A stretch of 64,000 bases of DNA from Tenrec ecaudatus (lineage: Eukaryota; Chordata; Mammalia; Afrosoricida; Tenrecidae). A model generated the notes under the pieces. It made no database searches. It was not told the DNA's origin and was given only the letters and a program-made list of their open reading frames with translations. The stretch is from NCBI RefSeq assembly GCF_050624435.1, contig NC_134539.1, positions 141,332,025 to 141,396,024 on the forward strand. The letters are read 5' to 3'. A program made the position numbers and the translations under genes. Shown piece after piece: positions 58,101 to 64,000 of this stretch (position 1 is its first letter; each line of letters opens with the position of its first letter).

Positions 58101-60243
58101 ACTGGCCATTCCTTGGGGGAAAATAAGAGGTTTTCTACTCTTATAAAGATTTACAGTATTGGAACCTACAGGGTTGCTATGACTTGGAATTGCCTCGATG
58201 GCAGTGAGTTTTCCTATAGGTATTTTGATTAATTTCTGTGATATGTGGTTTCTTTTAGTTCTTTTTTTGTTTTCTTGGCTTTTCTGACAAAAGACTTACA
58301 CGATGACTGAAAGATAACCCATATTGTATGTTTGGACATAGTTAATGCTCAATAAATATCAGCTATTTTATTAGTGGTACTGTGGATTAAGCATTTGGTT
58401 GCTAACATACGATGGGTACTTAAAACCCACCAGCTGCTCCACAGTAGAAAGAGGAAGCTGTTTGCTGTCCTAAAGATTTACAGTCTCAGAAAAACCTTAT
58501 GTAGGGTCACAGTGAGAATTGACTTGATGCAGTGATTTTTTTAGTGTTATCATAAGTGAAGTAATATAATAGTAATAATAAAAAATTAGTTATATACTAG
58601 AAATATGGATGTATTTGAACAAATTGCCTACCTGTAATTATATTTTTAGAAATGCTAAGCCAAATAAGGTTATTTTTCTATATAGTAGGTTATTGATGCA
58701 AAATCAGCTCCTCTAAGAGAAGCTATTGATTGTTGCATTAAAATTACTTCTTTGTTAATTGATTTTTCAGCATTCCAGGATGCCTTGAAAATATTCTCTA
58801 GGATAAAAGATGGTAAAGTTGCAACTGATGAAGTGATTTCTGTTTTGAATAATATGGGTATCTTTGTAGCCCTTGAGACTGTTCAGGAGGTGATAGACTA
58901 TATTCATCCTGACAGTAAGTAATTTGAATTTTATATTATATCATAGCATATAAATTTTGCTTATTTTCTCTCTGAATCCTCATCTTTTGCCATTAGCACT
59001 GTTTCCTGGTATCTACAGAAAGAATGTAGACAAATATGACACATTTCTAAACAATTTTTTGGGGTAATTTGTTCTTAAAATCTAATGGACACTGCTTGTC
59101 TTTGTAGTGATGTAGCTTTTGTATTGTCAGGAGCACTTACTCCACAAGTGAAGATACTTAAATTTCTTGAATTCTCAGATTTATTGTACAGCTCTGATTA
59201 TAAATTTATACTACTTTTAACTCAGAGGCACTTAAAAAAACCTGCCTTTTTATCAGTCTTTAGCTTTACATATAAACTATACATAAAATCTTGAACAGTT
59301 GATAGCTTATGAATAGATATTAAATCAACTCACAGTCTTTTAAACCTTGGAAATAAGAGCTATAGAAAATGCTTTATCTACAGCTATACTCTCAGAATGA
59401 CATTGTTCAAGGTCATATCTGAACCCATCCTCATTTGGATGAAGTATTGGGCTGAAGGTCGGTGGTTCAACATGGTTCAAACCTACAGCACTATGAAGGA
59501 GAAAGATGAATCTGTCTGCAATAAAAGTTTATAGTCTTGGAAATTCTATATAGGAGTCACGGTGAATCAGACTCAACTTGATAGCAAGGTTTGGTTTTTA
59601 ATTTGTGGGGAAAAATGATTTCAGACAGGGGAATGGTAGGAAGTTACGATTCTGAGAGTGTTGGGCACCTAGGTGCTAAGTGAAAGTTTACCTGCTATTC
59701 ATAGTGTAGATAATATTTTATTCTTTATGACCTTCAGTAGTTTATATTGCTAGTCATTGAAGAAACAAAGGAAAGGCATATCGTTTTTCTTCGAGGAGCT
59801 CATAATCGAATAATGAAGACAATACAAGACTACATAGTGTAAATCTAGTGTGAGAAGCACCCACCCTACCCATTAGTAGAGTTTTCATAGGGGTCAATGG
59901 AATAAAATATCCTGGCAATCTACTTTTGAGGTTTAAAATGAAACCAATTTTTGTTTGATAGGAAACCTTTTCATTAAGGAGATGAAAATGTGGTCTTAGC
60001 CTTATGTTTTTATATGTACAGGGTTATTAATTCACGATTGGAGATATCATTCAAGACCCATGAAAGCTGGACCTCTTTTCATTCTTCCCCACATTTCTGC
60101 ATTATTTTTCTATGAACATAGAATGTTTTCAAAAGTAAATGCAGTATTTGAATTTATTCTTTCTATTCTAGGTAACAACATGGTAGATATTGGGAATGTT
60201 ATATTTGCTTTGGAAGAATTACAAGGACAGTATGAGGATATTT
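25061..60243 (+). CDS. EFCAB13: EFCAB13 (EF-hand calcium-binding domain protein 13), N-terminal part, gene-level entry
   Basis: Ten exons with AG/GT boundaries: 25061-25134 (probably 5' UTR), 25199-25306, 27332-27504, 41278-41362, 43407-43537, 46441-46523, 48695-48838, 57123-57197, 58771-58914 and 60172-60243. Splice phases chain without a break to give 312 codons plus one base from the preferred ATG at 25277, so the gene continues past the window. The protein starts with a low-complexity, Ser/Lys-rich region, then helical EF-hand modules ([11 protein letters not shown]..., [17 protein letters not shown]...) that match what I remember of human EFCAB13. Its position downstream of ITGB3 on the same strand also matches human. 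Molecular function is not established in the literature I know. The loops are degenerate, so calcium binding is doubtful. Confidence 0.9.
25199..25306 (+). CDS. EFCAB13: EFCAB13 exon with likely start codon (25277)
   Basis: 108 nt between a ccctgctttttcacag acceptor and gtattc donor. The ATG at 25277 has a strong context (A at -3, G at +4) and encodes [10 protein letters not shown], which parallels the human N-terminus (K-[VI]-H-L-x-C-Q). The sequence is open upstream to the exon edge, so an earlier start cannot be excluded. Confidence 0.75.
25898..26045 (-). mobile_element. L1 3'-end fragment
   Basis: 'attttattgggggctcatac', 'gtgtcgagcacatttgtaca' and 'gcccttggtatcggctgctc': a short 5'-truncated copy in an EFCAB13 intron. 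Confidence 0.85.
26625..26775 (-). repeat. RTE LINE 3'-end fragment
   Basis: 'ttcttgttgttaagggaccc', 'gttccaactcagtgacccta' and 'gagcccattgttatc' match in order the complement of the RTE 3' terminus, also seen at about 35,755 and 50,991. Confidence 0.7.
26776..27331. other. EFCAB13 intron, nothing recognised
   Basis: AT-rich intronic sequence before the exon at 27,332. Confidence 0.4.
27332..27504 (+). CDS. EFCAB13: EFCAB13 exon: acidic/lysine-rich N-terminal region
   Basis: 173 nt, acceptor ggtcattttccag, donor gtaagt. It encodes [18 protein letters not shown], then [16 protein letters not shown], and ends in HTKK with a split Lys codon. The K-K-Y-I-K-F-S-K-T block is shared with human EFCAB13 as remembered. 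No domain is visible. Confidence 0.88.
30783..31529 (-). pseudogene. L1 ORF2 reverse-transcriptase segment
   Basis: The longest surviving open piece of ORF2 (248 codons). It carries the RT catalytic box F-A-D-D-M-I-L-Y near its N-terminus, the following KIN-K-S motif region and the thumb. Flanking ORF2 pieces (30,204-30,722, 31,581-31,910, 32,208-32,582, 33,086-33,268) are in other frames or separated by stops. Confidence 0.9.
33624..34500 (-). pseudogene. L1 ORF1 remains
   Basis: Three overlapping frame pieces encode ORF1p-like sequence. First comes a heptad-rich, Glu/Lys-rich coiled coil, then [10 protein letters not shown], and finally the C-terminal domain with L-S-A-E-T and R-I-L-Y-P-A-K. 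Frame breaks near 34,160-34,285 and about 33,910 show decay. Confidence 0.85.
35236..35750. other. EFCAB13 intron, nothing recognised
   Basis: AT-rich sequence downstream of the L1 5' end. A possible short target duplication ('tctgtcttt' near 27,741 versus 'tctggtcttt' near 35,236) is too weak to call. Confidence 0.4.
35751..35945 (-). repeat. RTE LINE 3'-end fragment
   Basis: 'ttgttgttaagcaccattga', 'gagtagattctgtctcatag', 'cctggtcctgtgccattctc' and 'ctcattgaagttcttcctcg' occur in order: a 5'-truncated RTE copy, minus strand. Its terminal bases resemble the AfroSINE tail. Confidence 0.8.
36541..36761. mobile_element. Non-autonomous hAT transposon, Buster-like target duplication
   Basis: A 221-bp element with inverted ends (caggcatcctcaaact / tgtttgaggacccctg) and the internal landmarks 'gggccacatgcggcccactg' and 'caaaataagatatgtgcagt'. 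The flanks gggtaggg (36,533-36,540) and ggatagag (36,762-36,769) agree at 6 of 8 positions, with TA at the centre. No coding capacity. Not SPIN. It may belong to another of the hAT families with patchy distribution in mammals. Confidence 0.78.
36762..37439. other. EFCAB13 intron, nothing recognised
   Basis: AT-rich sequence with no coding similarity. Confidence 0.4.
37440..37870 (+). repeat. Possible retroposed sequence with polyadenylated end
   Basis: A GC-richer block (purine-rich, 37,600-37,740) followed by 'tatcatatgtgaattatgtg', an AATAAA at about 37,837 and an A-rich tail. This looks like the 3' end of a retroposed RNA or LINE. Family not identified. Confidence 0.35.
38643..38785 (+). 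repeat. AfroSINE, 5'-truncated
   Basis: 'gtgggagaaagatgagactt', 'gcactctcagaaacacacag' and 'gcagttctaccttgtcctat': AfroSINE middle and tail, ending 'gatgtcggtgagttt'. Confidence 0.82.
38797..38978 (+). repeat. AfroSINE, full length
   Basis: 'ggagccctggtgctgctgtt', 'gcattggactgctgatgtaa', 'ctgctctacaggagaaagat' and 'aatcgactcattgccagtgg' occur in order. In tandem with the preceding truncated copy. Confidence 0.9.
39070..40530 (-). mobile_element. 5'-truncated L1, 3' UTR only
   Basis: It starts 'tcattttattgggggctctt', continues with 'acagctattataacaatcca', and stays colinear with the long L1 3' UTR through 'ccagatgctatatcttttaa', 'caccatccattttcttcacc' and 'agtaattcctctcagctaca'. It ends near an A-rich run at about 40,480-40,530. 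Confidence 0.85.
40531..41277. other. EFCAB13 intron, nothing recognised
   Basis: AT-rich intronic sequence. A short inverted/direct repeat of 'taattattagta...' motifs lies near 40,890-40,960. No coding similarity. Confidence 0.4.
41278..41362 (+). CDS. EFCAB13: EFCAB13 exon: N-terminal linker
   Basis: 85 nt between gttcaatttag and gtaaag. It completes the Lys codon and encodes [20 protein letters not shown] then SLQLHRTE, ending in phase 0. The intron before it is 13.8 kb and holds the long antisense L1. Confidence 0.87.
41385..41510 (-). repeat. Old L1M-type fragment
   Basis: 'caatatttgccaattcaaca' then 'tttttcacttatataattca' repeats the pattern at 37,990-38,045, a diverged old L1 3' segment. 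It lies just after an EFCAB13 exon. Confidence 0.55.
41511..43406. other. EFCAB13 intron, nothing confidently recognised
   Basis: A candidate splice acceptor (tttttcttctag at about 41,593-41,604) precedes a short open stretch, but the reading frame joins the flanking exons directly, so no exon is needed here. Around 42,300-42,660 the AT-rich sequence vaguely resembles old antisense L1. Confidence 0.4.
43407..43537 (+). CDS. EFCAB13: EFCAB13 exon: Ser/Lys-rich linker
   Basis: 131 nt after a tatttgcctatag acceptor. It encodes [20 protein letters not shown] followed by [18 protein letters not shown] and a serine run. The donor (gg|gtatct) is non-consensus at +4 to +6 but the phase to the next exon is right. 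Predicted disordered by composition. Confidence 0.85.
43580..46010 (-). mobile_element. RTE (BovB-type) LINE 5' half, endonuclease region, interrupted by L1
   Basis: Minus-strand pieces encode RTE endonuclease-like sequence: G-D-G-N-V-K-V-G at about 45,205, then [10 protein letters not shown], and [15 protein letters not shown] at about 44,960. The post-endonuclease segment ([10 protein letters not shown] ... S-Y-D-L-W) lies at about 44,100-44,190. Frames are broken. An L1 fragment at 44,363-44,674 splits it. The 3' (RT) half is absent. Confidence 0.8.
44346..44691 (-). mobile_element. L1 3' fragment with perfect 17-bp target-site duplication
   Basis: An L1 3' end of 312 bp (44,363-44,674, 'attttattggggcctcatac' to 'ggttccccctttccac') is flanked on both sides by an identical 17-bp repeat, tggttaaaattttttaa (44,346-44,362 and 44,675-44,691). 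This is a textbook 5'-truncated target-primed insertion at a TT/AAAA-type site. Confidence 0.95.
46441..46523 (+). CDS. EFCAB13: EFCAB13 exon: entry into first EF-hand module
   Basis: 83 nt, acceptor gctttctttgacag, donor gtaatg. It encodes [20 protein letters not shown] then LYSQDLN, the first helix of an EF-hand-like unit that continues in the next exon with ALHKAC. Confidence 0.88.
46688..47092 (-). mobile_element. L1 3'-end fragment
   Basis: 'attttattaggggctcatac' to 'ccaccctggattccctg', colinear with about the last 400 bp of the long L1. 5'-truncated, within an EFCAB13 intron. Confidence 0.88.
47093..48694. other. EFCAB13 intron, one perfect short tandem repeat
   Basis: Apart from the duplicated 38-bp unit at 47,563-47,642 I recognise no gene or repeat family. 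Open frames on the minus strand here lack similarity to known proteins. Confidence 0.4.
47563..47642 (+). repeat. Perfect 38-bp direct repeat, 4-bp spacer
   Basis: Positions 47,563-47,600 and 47,605-47,642 are identical over 38 bases, separated by ctgg (period 42). The unit starts atttgtaacttcaattaa and ends caagacttta. Confidence 0.97.
48695..48838 (+). CDS. EFCAB13: EFCAB13 exon: EF-hand module (first 144-nt exon)
   Basis: Exactly 144 nt in phase 1-1, with donor gtaagt. It encodes [20 protein letters not shown] then [20 protein letters not shown] and ALKTIDID. The helix-loop-helix ends in the first residues (D-I-D) of an EF-hand loop that the next exon completes. Confidence 0.93.
49250..49700 (-). 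mobile_element. Old L1M-type fragment, interrupted by an AfroSINE
   Basis: 'ggtaaaatacataaaacagg' to 'aattaaaatcactagattgt' (left) and 'gtggaatcacacagtatttg' then 'tccttttgtgtttagcttat' (right) are consecutive old L1 3' segments. The AfroSINE at 49,342-49,485 sits between them. Confidence 0.7.
49342..49485 (+). repeat. AfroSINE
   Basis: 'ggcgctctggttgcatagtg', 'gggctgctaactgtaaggtc', 'gccactcttcaggagaaaga' and 'cattgagttgatggcagtga' occur in order. Confidence 0.85.
49735..50520 (-). mobile_element. Older afrotherian L1 3' UTR (distinct from the tenrec-type L1)
   Basis: 'gtgaaagtttacagagcaaa', 'gtagcagggcaccatctagt', 'tctcctggactcagcgttgc' and 'ctgctcacaagcttttaaga' occur in the order of an L1 3' UTR family I recall from elephant-type sequence. 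Minus strand, diverged. Confidence 0.65.
50780..50812. repeat. AT-rich (TA)n-like microsatellite
   Basis: Imperfect TATATG/TATATA run. Confidence 0.7.
51476..51557 (+). mobile_element. L1 3'-end fragment, plus orientation
   Basis: The only plus-oriented copy of the tenrec-type L1 3' end: 'gcatatgtacaaatgtgctg' to 'gagcccccaataaaatg', about 80 bp, ending in AATAAA and an A-containing tail. The 12-mer aaaatcctttta occurs just before it (51,464-51,475) and just after it (51,558-51,569). Confidence 0.85.
51558..52583 (-). mobile_element. 5'-truncated L1, 3' UTR only, tail-to-tail with the preceding fragment
   Basis: 'ccttttattgggggctctta', 'ccctggttgactcatccctt', 'ctgctagatggctgcttgtt' and 'ctttaagaccccagatgcta' occur in order, colinear with about 1 kb of L1 3' UTR. 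It lies inside the RTE. Confidence 0.88.
53396..54116. other. EFCAB13 intron, nothing recognised
   Basis: AT-rich sequence, no coding similarity. Confidence 0.4.
54117..54323 (-). repeat. AfroSINE
   Basis: 'aaaacccactgccaatgata', 'cagccctacaggacagagca', 'tttctcccccagaacgactg' and 'ccactgtgctgtcagaactc' occur in order: a full-length minus copy. Confidence 0.88.
54324..55790. other. EFCAB13 intron, nothing recognised
   Basis: AT-rich intronic sequence. No exon needed here, because the frames of the 48,695 and 57,123 exons join directly. Confidence 0.4.
55845..55990 (+). repeat. AfroSINE, 5'-truncated
   Basis: 'gggctgctaactgcaagatc', 'agcagttcaaaaccaccagc' and 'gagaaagatgagctttctac' occur in order. 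Confidence 0.85.
56634..56816 (+). repeat. AfroSINE, near full length
   Basis: 'ggaaccctgatggcactgtt', 'gctcactgcaaggtgggcag', 'cagctgctccatggaggaag' and 'ggctctatggcagcggg' occur in order. Confidence 0.9.
57123..57197 (+). CDS. EFCAB13: EFCAB13 exon: completes EF-hand loop D-I-D-G-N-G
   Basis: 75 nt in phase 1-1, with a ttgttcttatag acceptor and gtaaaa donor. Joined to the previous exon it gives [18 protein letters not shown], a recognisable EF-hand loop. Ligand position 12 is His rather than Glu or Asp, so the canonical bidentate ligand is missing. The exon could be skipped without changing frame. Confidence 0.85.
58036..58215 (+). repeat. AfroSINE, near full length
   Basis: 'ggaaacctggtgatgtagta', 'gactgctaatcgtaagatca', 'agggttgctatgacttggaa' and 'gcctcgatggcagtgagttt' occur in order. 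Confidence 0.9.
58370..58545 (+). repeat. AfroSINE
   Basis: 'tagtggtactgtggattaag', 'aaacccaccagctgctccac' and 'taaagatttacagtctcaga' occur in order; about 225 bp upstream of the 58,771 exon. Confidence 0.85.
58771..58914 (+). CDS. EFCAB13: EFCAB13 exon: EF-hand module (second 144-nt exon)
   Basis: Again exactly 144 nt in phase 1-1 (acceptor gatttttcag, donor gtaagt). It encodes [20 protein letters not shown] then [20 protein letters not shown] and VIDYIHPD. It parallels the first 144-nt exon (A-x-x-x-A-x-x-[LI]-F-S-[KR]-I near the start). Confidence 0.93.
59430..59592 (+). repeat. AfroSINE, 5'-truncated
   Basis: 'attgggctgaaggtcggtgg', 'aggagaaagatgaatctgtc' and 'gactcaacttgatagcaagg' occur in order. 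Confidence 0.82.
60172..60243 (+). CDS. EFCAB13: EFCAB13 exon: completes second EF-hand module
   Basis: 72 nt in phase 1-1, acceptor ttctttctattctag, donor gtaagc. It encodes [20 protein letters not shown] then YEDI. The loop has few acidic ligands. No further EFCAB13 exon was found in the window. Confidence 0.9.
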
Positions 60244-60449
60244 GTAAGCGAACCCTTGTTACTCTAGCAAGTTTTGTTTATAAATAAGTTGCCATTAAAT
60301 ATAAAGATACACTTATAAATTTTATTTCTTGATTTTCATGAAAGCTTTCTCAGAACTCTTTACCAAAGTTCTTAAATTAGAGAGATAAAAATTTAATGTT
60401 CTACCCTAAAGACACCTAATTAAGTTTGATTATATACAATGTAATAGTA
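60244..60449. other. EFCAB13 intron, nothing recognised
   Basis: No further EF-hand-like exon between 60,243 and the window end; the rest of the gene must lie downstream. Confidence 0.5.
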
Positions 60450-60630
60450 TATCTTCAGCTGGTAACTGAAAGTTCTGCAATATGAACCTGTGAGACACTG
60501 TGAGAGAAAGATGGGGCAGTCGGCGTCTGTAGAGATTTACAGATTTGGCCATCCCATTTGGTAGTTCAACTCTGTCCAGTAGGGTCACTATGAGTCACAT
60601 TGCCTCGATGGCACTAGCTGTGGTTTTGGC
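60450..60630 (+). repeat. AfroSINE
   Basis: 'gagaaagatggggcagtcgg', 'gtagagatttacagatttgg' and 'agggtcactatgagtcacat' occur in order; the head is diverged. Confidence 0.82.
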
Positions 60631-60684
60631 ATATACAATGATGATCTCATTGCCAATTTTATCTTTCTCTGACTATATTTCTCA

Positions 60685-60862
60685 CTGCCATCCAGTCGAT
60701 GCTGATGGACAGTGCCCCTTTAGGACAAGGCAAACTGTTCTGAGAACTGCTTATGGGAGTAGAAAGCCCCATCTTTCTCCTGCAGAGTGACTGGCCATTT
60801 TGAACTGCTAACTTTGTGGATTGCAGTCCAATGCTTAACCACTATGCCTCCAGAGCTCCTCA
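60685..60862 (-). repeat. AfroSINE
   Basis: 'ctgccatccagtcgatgctg', 'gggagtagaaagccccatct', 'actggccattttgaactgct' and 'ccaatgcttaaccactatgc' occur in order. Confidence 0.88.
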
Positions 60863-61177
60863 TATTACAATATATATTTTATTAACATTTTATTGTATAG
60901 TGATATACCAATCCAATATGTTAAAATATATTAAATATTAATATATTGAAAGTAATGTTTAATTTGACACTTGTGGGTTATTCTGTCATCCTGATATTTT
61001 CCCTTTAAAGTTTTTAGTATGTTTTTAGCTATCATTTGTTATTTAGCTTGCTTTTATTTGTTCTTACTGCACATTATATTACTCCTTACTGTTTCTGTGA
61101 TTTGCCCAAATATAATTTGTTAAAAAGTTATTCATATGCTCAATTTTAAGAATTATATGGTGATATGAAACTCATTA

Positions 61178-61296
61178 GGAGCCCAGGTGGTGTAGTGGGT
61201 AATGCATTGGGCTGCCAACCTCAAGGTCAGCAGTTCAAAACCACCAGCCACTCCATGGGAGAAAGATGAGGCCTTTTGCTCCTATAAAGATTTCAG
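61178..61296 (+). repeat. AfroSINE, 3'-truncated
   Basis: 'aggagcccaggtggtgtagt', 'gcattgggctgccaacctca' and 'ggtcagcagttcaaaaccac': a well-preserved head, tail lost. Among the youngest-looking copies here. Confidence 0.9.
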
Positions 61297-61479
61297 TGAA
61301 TTAAAAAAAATTTAAGCTTGATAAATATAACCCCTTGCACCGCTTCTGCCCCTTCAAATTAGCCTCTTTCCTGTGCCTCCTTCCAGCTTCTCTGTGAGGC
61401 TAATGTTTAAGCTGGTTTCTTGATATTTTCTTTACAACTCCAAACAAGATGTTTATATTGCTATTTTAAAATAATTTAA

Positions 61480-61960
61480 TTTTTTATAATTGAAAGTTTA
61501 CACGGAAGAACAGCTCGTACACCAACTAAACAATTTTCTCCTTGTGTGTTTCAGTGCCATTTATTACACTCCTCCTTTCTTGAGTTGTTCTCCTATTAAC
61601 GTTCACTCACCTTTAAGGTTCCAGTTTAATCTTTCCAGTTTTATTGCCAATTTGATCTCACATAGATAGATCTTTAACAAGGCATAATGCTCAAAGTACA
61701 CACTCTTTGCTAGTTAAGCTAAAGTATTGTTTGGTTTTAAGAAAACTGTAGGGGTTATTTTTAGTTGATGGTTTAAAGATGATCTTAGGGAAATAGTTTT
61801 GGGATTCATACAGCTCCATAAATATAGAAAAATCTGGATTCCATGAGAATAGCATGTCTTACTTGGCAAGTGTTCCAAAGTCTCATGATGCTTTACCTTG
61901 ATATACCTTTTTTCTGCAACTTTTTAGATGATCAAAACCTTTTGTTTATTCTCTGAATAT
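61480..61960 (-). mobile_element. Older afrotherian L1 3' UTR fragment
   Basis: 'taattgaaagtttacacgga', 'cagctcgtacaccaactaaa' and 'tagatctttaacaaggcata' look like the same older L1 family as 49,735-50,520. Moderate confidence. Confidence 0.45.
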
Positions 61961-62827
61961 TGTTTTATTTTAAAATCTTCCTCTTATTTCATTGACAAGT
62001 TTTATATTGTTTTATGTGTGTAATTAATATCTTCCAAAACTTTCAATCAAGAGGCATTGATAATTACTAGTGATTGGCATGAAAAAGTTGAAAACAAAAA
62101 AGAAGGATCAGTAGTTTGAAAATATCACCTTAGTGATGGAAATGAGGTTGACGCTGAAGAAAATTAAAACAAGTCCATGACCACAAAGACAGGAGCTTGA
62201 GAATATCCCACCTTCATTTAGAGACCGTCTTAAGAATATATTTGATATATTGAACACCAGTGACCAAATATCAGATTAGTTTTGGGATGATATTAAGAAC
62301 ATCGTACATGAAGAATGCAAAAGGTAATTAAAAAGACATACAAGAAAGAAAAGACAAAAATGAATGTGAGAAGAGACTCTGAAACTTGTTCTTGAACATA
62401 GAGTAGCTAAAGATAATGGAGGAAATGGTGATGTAAAAGAGCTGAACAGAAGATTTCAAAAGGCAGCTCAAGAACATAAAATAAAATGCTAGCATGAAAA
62501 GTGCAAAGACCTAGACCTAGAACATCAGAAGGACAGCCGCATTCAGCGTATCTCAGACTGAAAGGTCAGAAACAAACAAACAAACGAAAAGCCTAGGTTT
62601 ACCATATGAAGGATTGTGTGGGCAAAATATTGAATGATACAAGAAGCATCAAAAGAAGCTAGAAGGAATACAGAGTCATAGCACCAAAAAGAAGTGGTTG
62701 ACTGTTTCAAGAGGTAGCATATAATCAAGAAACAATACTTTTAAAGGTAGAAGTCCAAGCTATACTCAAGGCATTGGTGAAAAACAAGGATCCAGGAAGT
62801 GATCATACTGATGAAGCACTAGTTTGT

Positions 62828-63709
62828 GCCAAGCAAAGATTGTCAAGGACCTAATGTCCACTGCGGAGAAGACTGGTGTGAAGATTACCTTACCTGTTGA
62901 CTTTGCCACTACTGACAAGCTTGATGAGAATGCCAAGACTGGCCAAGCCACTGTGGCCTCCGGCATACCTGCTGGATGGATGGGCTTGGATTGTGCTCCT
63001 GAGAGCAGCAAGATGTCTGCTGAGGCTATTGGTCGGGCTAAGCAGATTGTGTGGAATGGACCGGTGGGGGCATTTGAATGGGAAGCTTTTGTCCGGGGAA
63101 CCAAAGCTCTCATGGATGAGGTGATCAAAGCCACTTCCAGGGGCTGCATCACCATCATAGGTGGTGGAGACACTGCCACTTGCTGCGCCAAATGGAACAC
63201 TGAGGACAAAGTCAGCTGCGTGAGCACTGGGGGTGGTGCTAGTCTGGAGCTCCTGGAAGGTGAAGTCCTTCCCAGAGTGGATGCTCTCAGCAGTGTTTAG
63301 TGTTCGCCTGCCCTTGGTTCCTGTGCAGTCCTGGCCACCGAGTGCTTTCTTTCATGTCTCTACTTGGTATTAGCGAAAATTGTTTCCCATGTAAAAAGAT
63401 TCAGCCAGTGGCTGAGAGCTGAAGCACCAGGAACCCATAACTGATGCACAGAACCTCAGCTCATCTTTACCACACCTTGGCTTTTCCCACATTGTTAAAG
63501 TTCCATTTAAATTTGTAGTGGCTAACCCGTTGTGCTTTCTAGGTGTATATTGATATTTTGCTGCTTAAAGTAAGCTATGTTAGTCCTCTTGAAGCAGCTT
63601 ACTCCCGTTAGCTTTGCTACCATTTCATTACTGGCATGGAAAGATGATAAAATTCCGGTGTTAGGTAGGGGAACAAGCCAATTAAAGGAACAATAAAATC
63701 CATAAAAAA
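62828..63709 (+). pseudogene. PGK1P: Processed PGK1 pseudogene, 5'-truncated
   Basis: Intron-less copy of the 3' part of phosphoglycerate kinase 1 mRNA. About 150 C-terminal codons (AKIVKDLMS..., [58 protein letters not shown]) end in TAG at 63,298-63,300. The PGK1 3' UTR follows, with AATAAA at 63,692-63,697 and a short A-run. The normal protein is 417 residues, so about two thirds is missing and no complete N-domain exists. The frame is still open within the fragment, but with substitutions at conserved sites (for example Gly to Ala before PESS). Not expected to make an active enzyme. Confidence 0.93.
63298..63709 (+). other. PGK1 pseudogene 3' UTR with polyadenylation signal
   Basis: Sequence after the pseudogene stop matches the PGK1 mRNA 3' UTR in order ('aagattcagccagtggctga', 'caggaacccataactgatgc', 'attactggcatggaaagatg') up to caataaaatc and an A-run. 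This marks it as an mRNA-derived copy. Confidence 0.85.
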
Positions 63710-64000
63710 TATGGAAGATAGCTACTTGGCCAACTGACTGGAAGAGATCCATATTTGTGCCTATTACAAAGAAAGGTGGCCCAACAGATTGTAGAAATTA
63801 TAAGATAATATTGTTAATGTCACACACAAGCAACATTTTGCTGAATATACTTAACAGTTGCACCAGTACATTGACAAAGACCTGTCAGAAATTCACGTCA
63901 GATTTAGAGGGGGGATGATTATTGCTTACATTAGAAAAATCTTGGTTGAAAACATTAAAAAGACATACAAGTATGCCAGAGTTTGCAAAAATATTCAACT

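Larger units (their letters stand above)
62100..64000 (+). mobile_element. RTE (BovB-type) LINE fragment, split by a PGK1 retropseudogene
   Basis: Left part, about 62,100-62,827: broken frames with K-N-K-D-P-G-S-D near its end, the RTE block just before the RT core. The right part resumes after 63,709 with W-x-x-D-W-K-R-S-I-F-V-P-I and G-G-P-T-D-C-R-N-Y, the next RTE block, and runs off the window. The two parts are consecutive in RTE, so the PGK1 copy interrupts it. Confidence 0.78.

Noticed and set aside
62824..63300. A functional phosphoglycerate kinase gene
   Set aside because: Only the C-terminal third is present, intron-less, with the mRNA 3' UTR and A-run and no promoter, inside an RTE. 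It is a processed pseudogene.

Overview
The window is nuclear DNA from a placental mammal, most likely the lesser hedgehog tenrec (Echinops telfairi) or a close relative. The species call is an inference from two signals seen together. About two dozen tRNA-like SINEs have the AfroSINE layout, which is restricted to Afrotheria. Two copies of a short hAT transposon have the termini of the SPIN (SPACE INVADERS) family, which among afrotherians is known from tenrec.

Layout. (1) 1 to about 16,260, + strand: the 3' part of ITGB3 (integrin beta-3). The last five coding exons are intact, with correct splice sites and phases, and are followed by a roughly 3 kb 3' UTR. They encode the I-EGF/beta-tail region, the transmembrane helix and the cytoplasmic tail. 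The tail carries NPLF where other mammals have NPLY, and ends in -RGSS instead of -RGT. (2) About 16,300-18,530: intergenic DNA with a MER5A relic split by an RTE fragment. (3) 18,530-19,215: a CpG island, the probable EFCAB13 promoter. (4) About 25,061-60,243, + strand: EFCAB13 (EF-hand domain protein), one probable 5' UTR exon plus nine exons that chain in one open frame (312 codons from the preferred start) and continue past the window. (5) 62,828-63,709: a 5'-truncated processed PGK1 pseudogene that landed inside an older RTE element.

Most of the rest is retroelement DNA. A nearly full-length but broken L1 lies antisense in an EFCAB13 intron (27,751-35,235). Its 3' UTR is about 2 kb, and 5'-truncated copies of that 3' UTR recur eight more times in the same orientation. 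RTE (BovB-type) LINE fragments share their 3' tail with the AfroSINEs. Several nested insertions can be read as a relative chronology: L1 inside RTE twice, PGK1 inside RTE, RTE inside MER5A, and SINEs inside older L1.

The two genes are unrelated in function. ITGB3 is a platelet/vascular adhesion receptor subunit and EFCAB13 is a poorly characterised EF-hand protein. Their order and orientation match the human 17q21 arrangement. I found no prokaryotic-type system, CRISPR array, structural RNA gene or intact transposase. The most notable points are the beta-3 tail changes, the SPIN copies with Buster-type target duplications, the EF-hand exon-pair duplication in EFCAB13, and the nested or inverted LINE structures.
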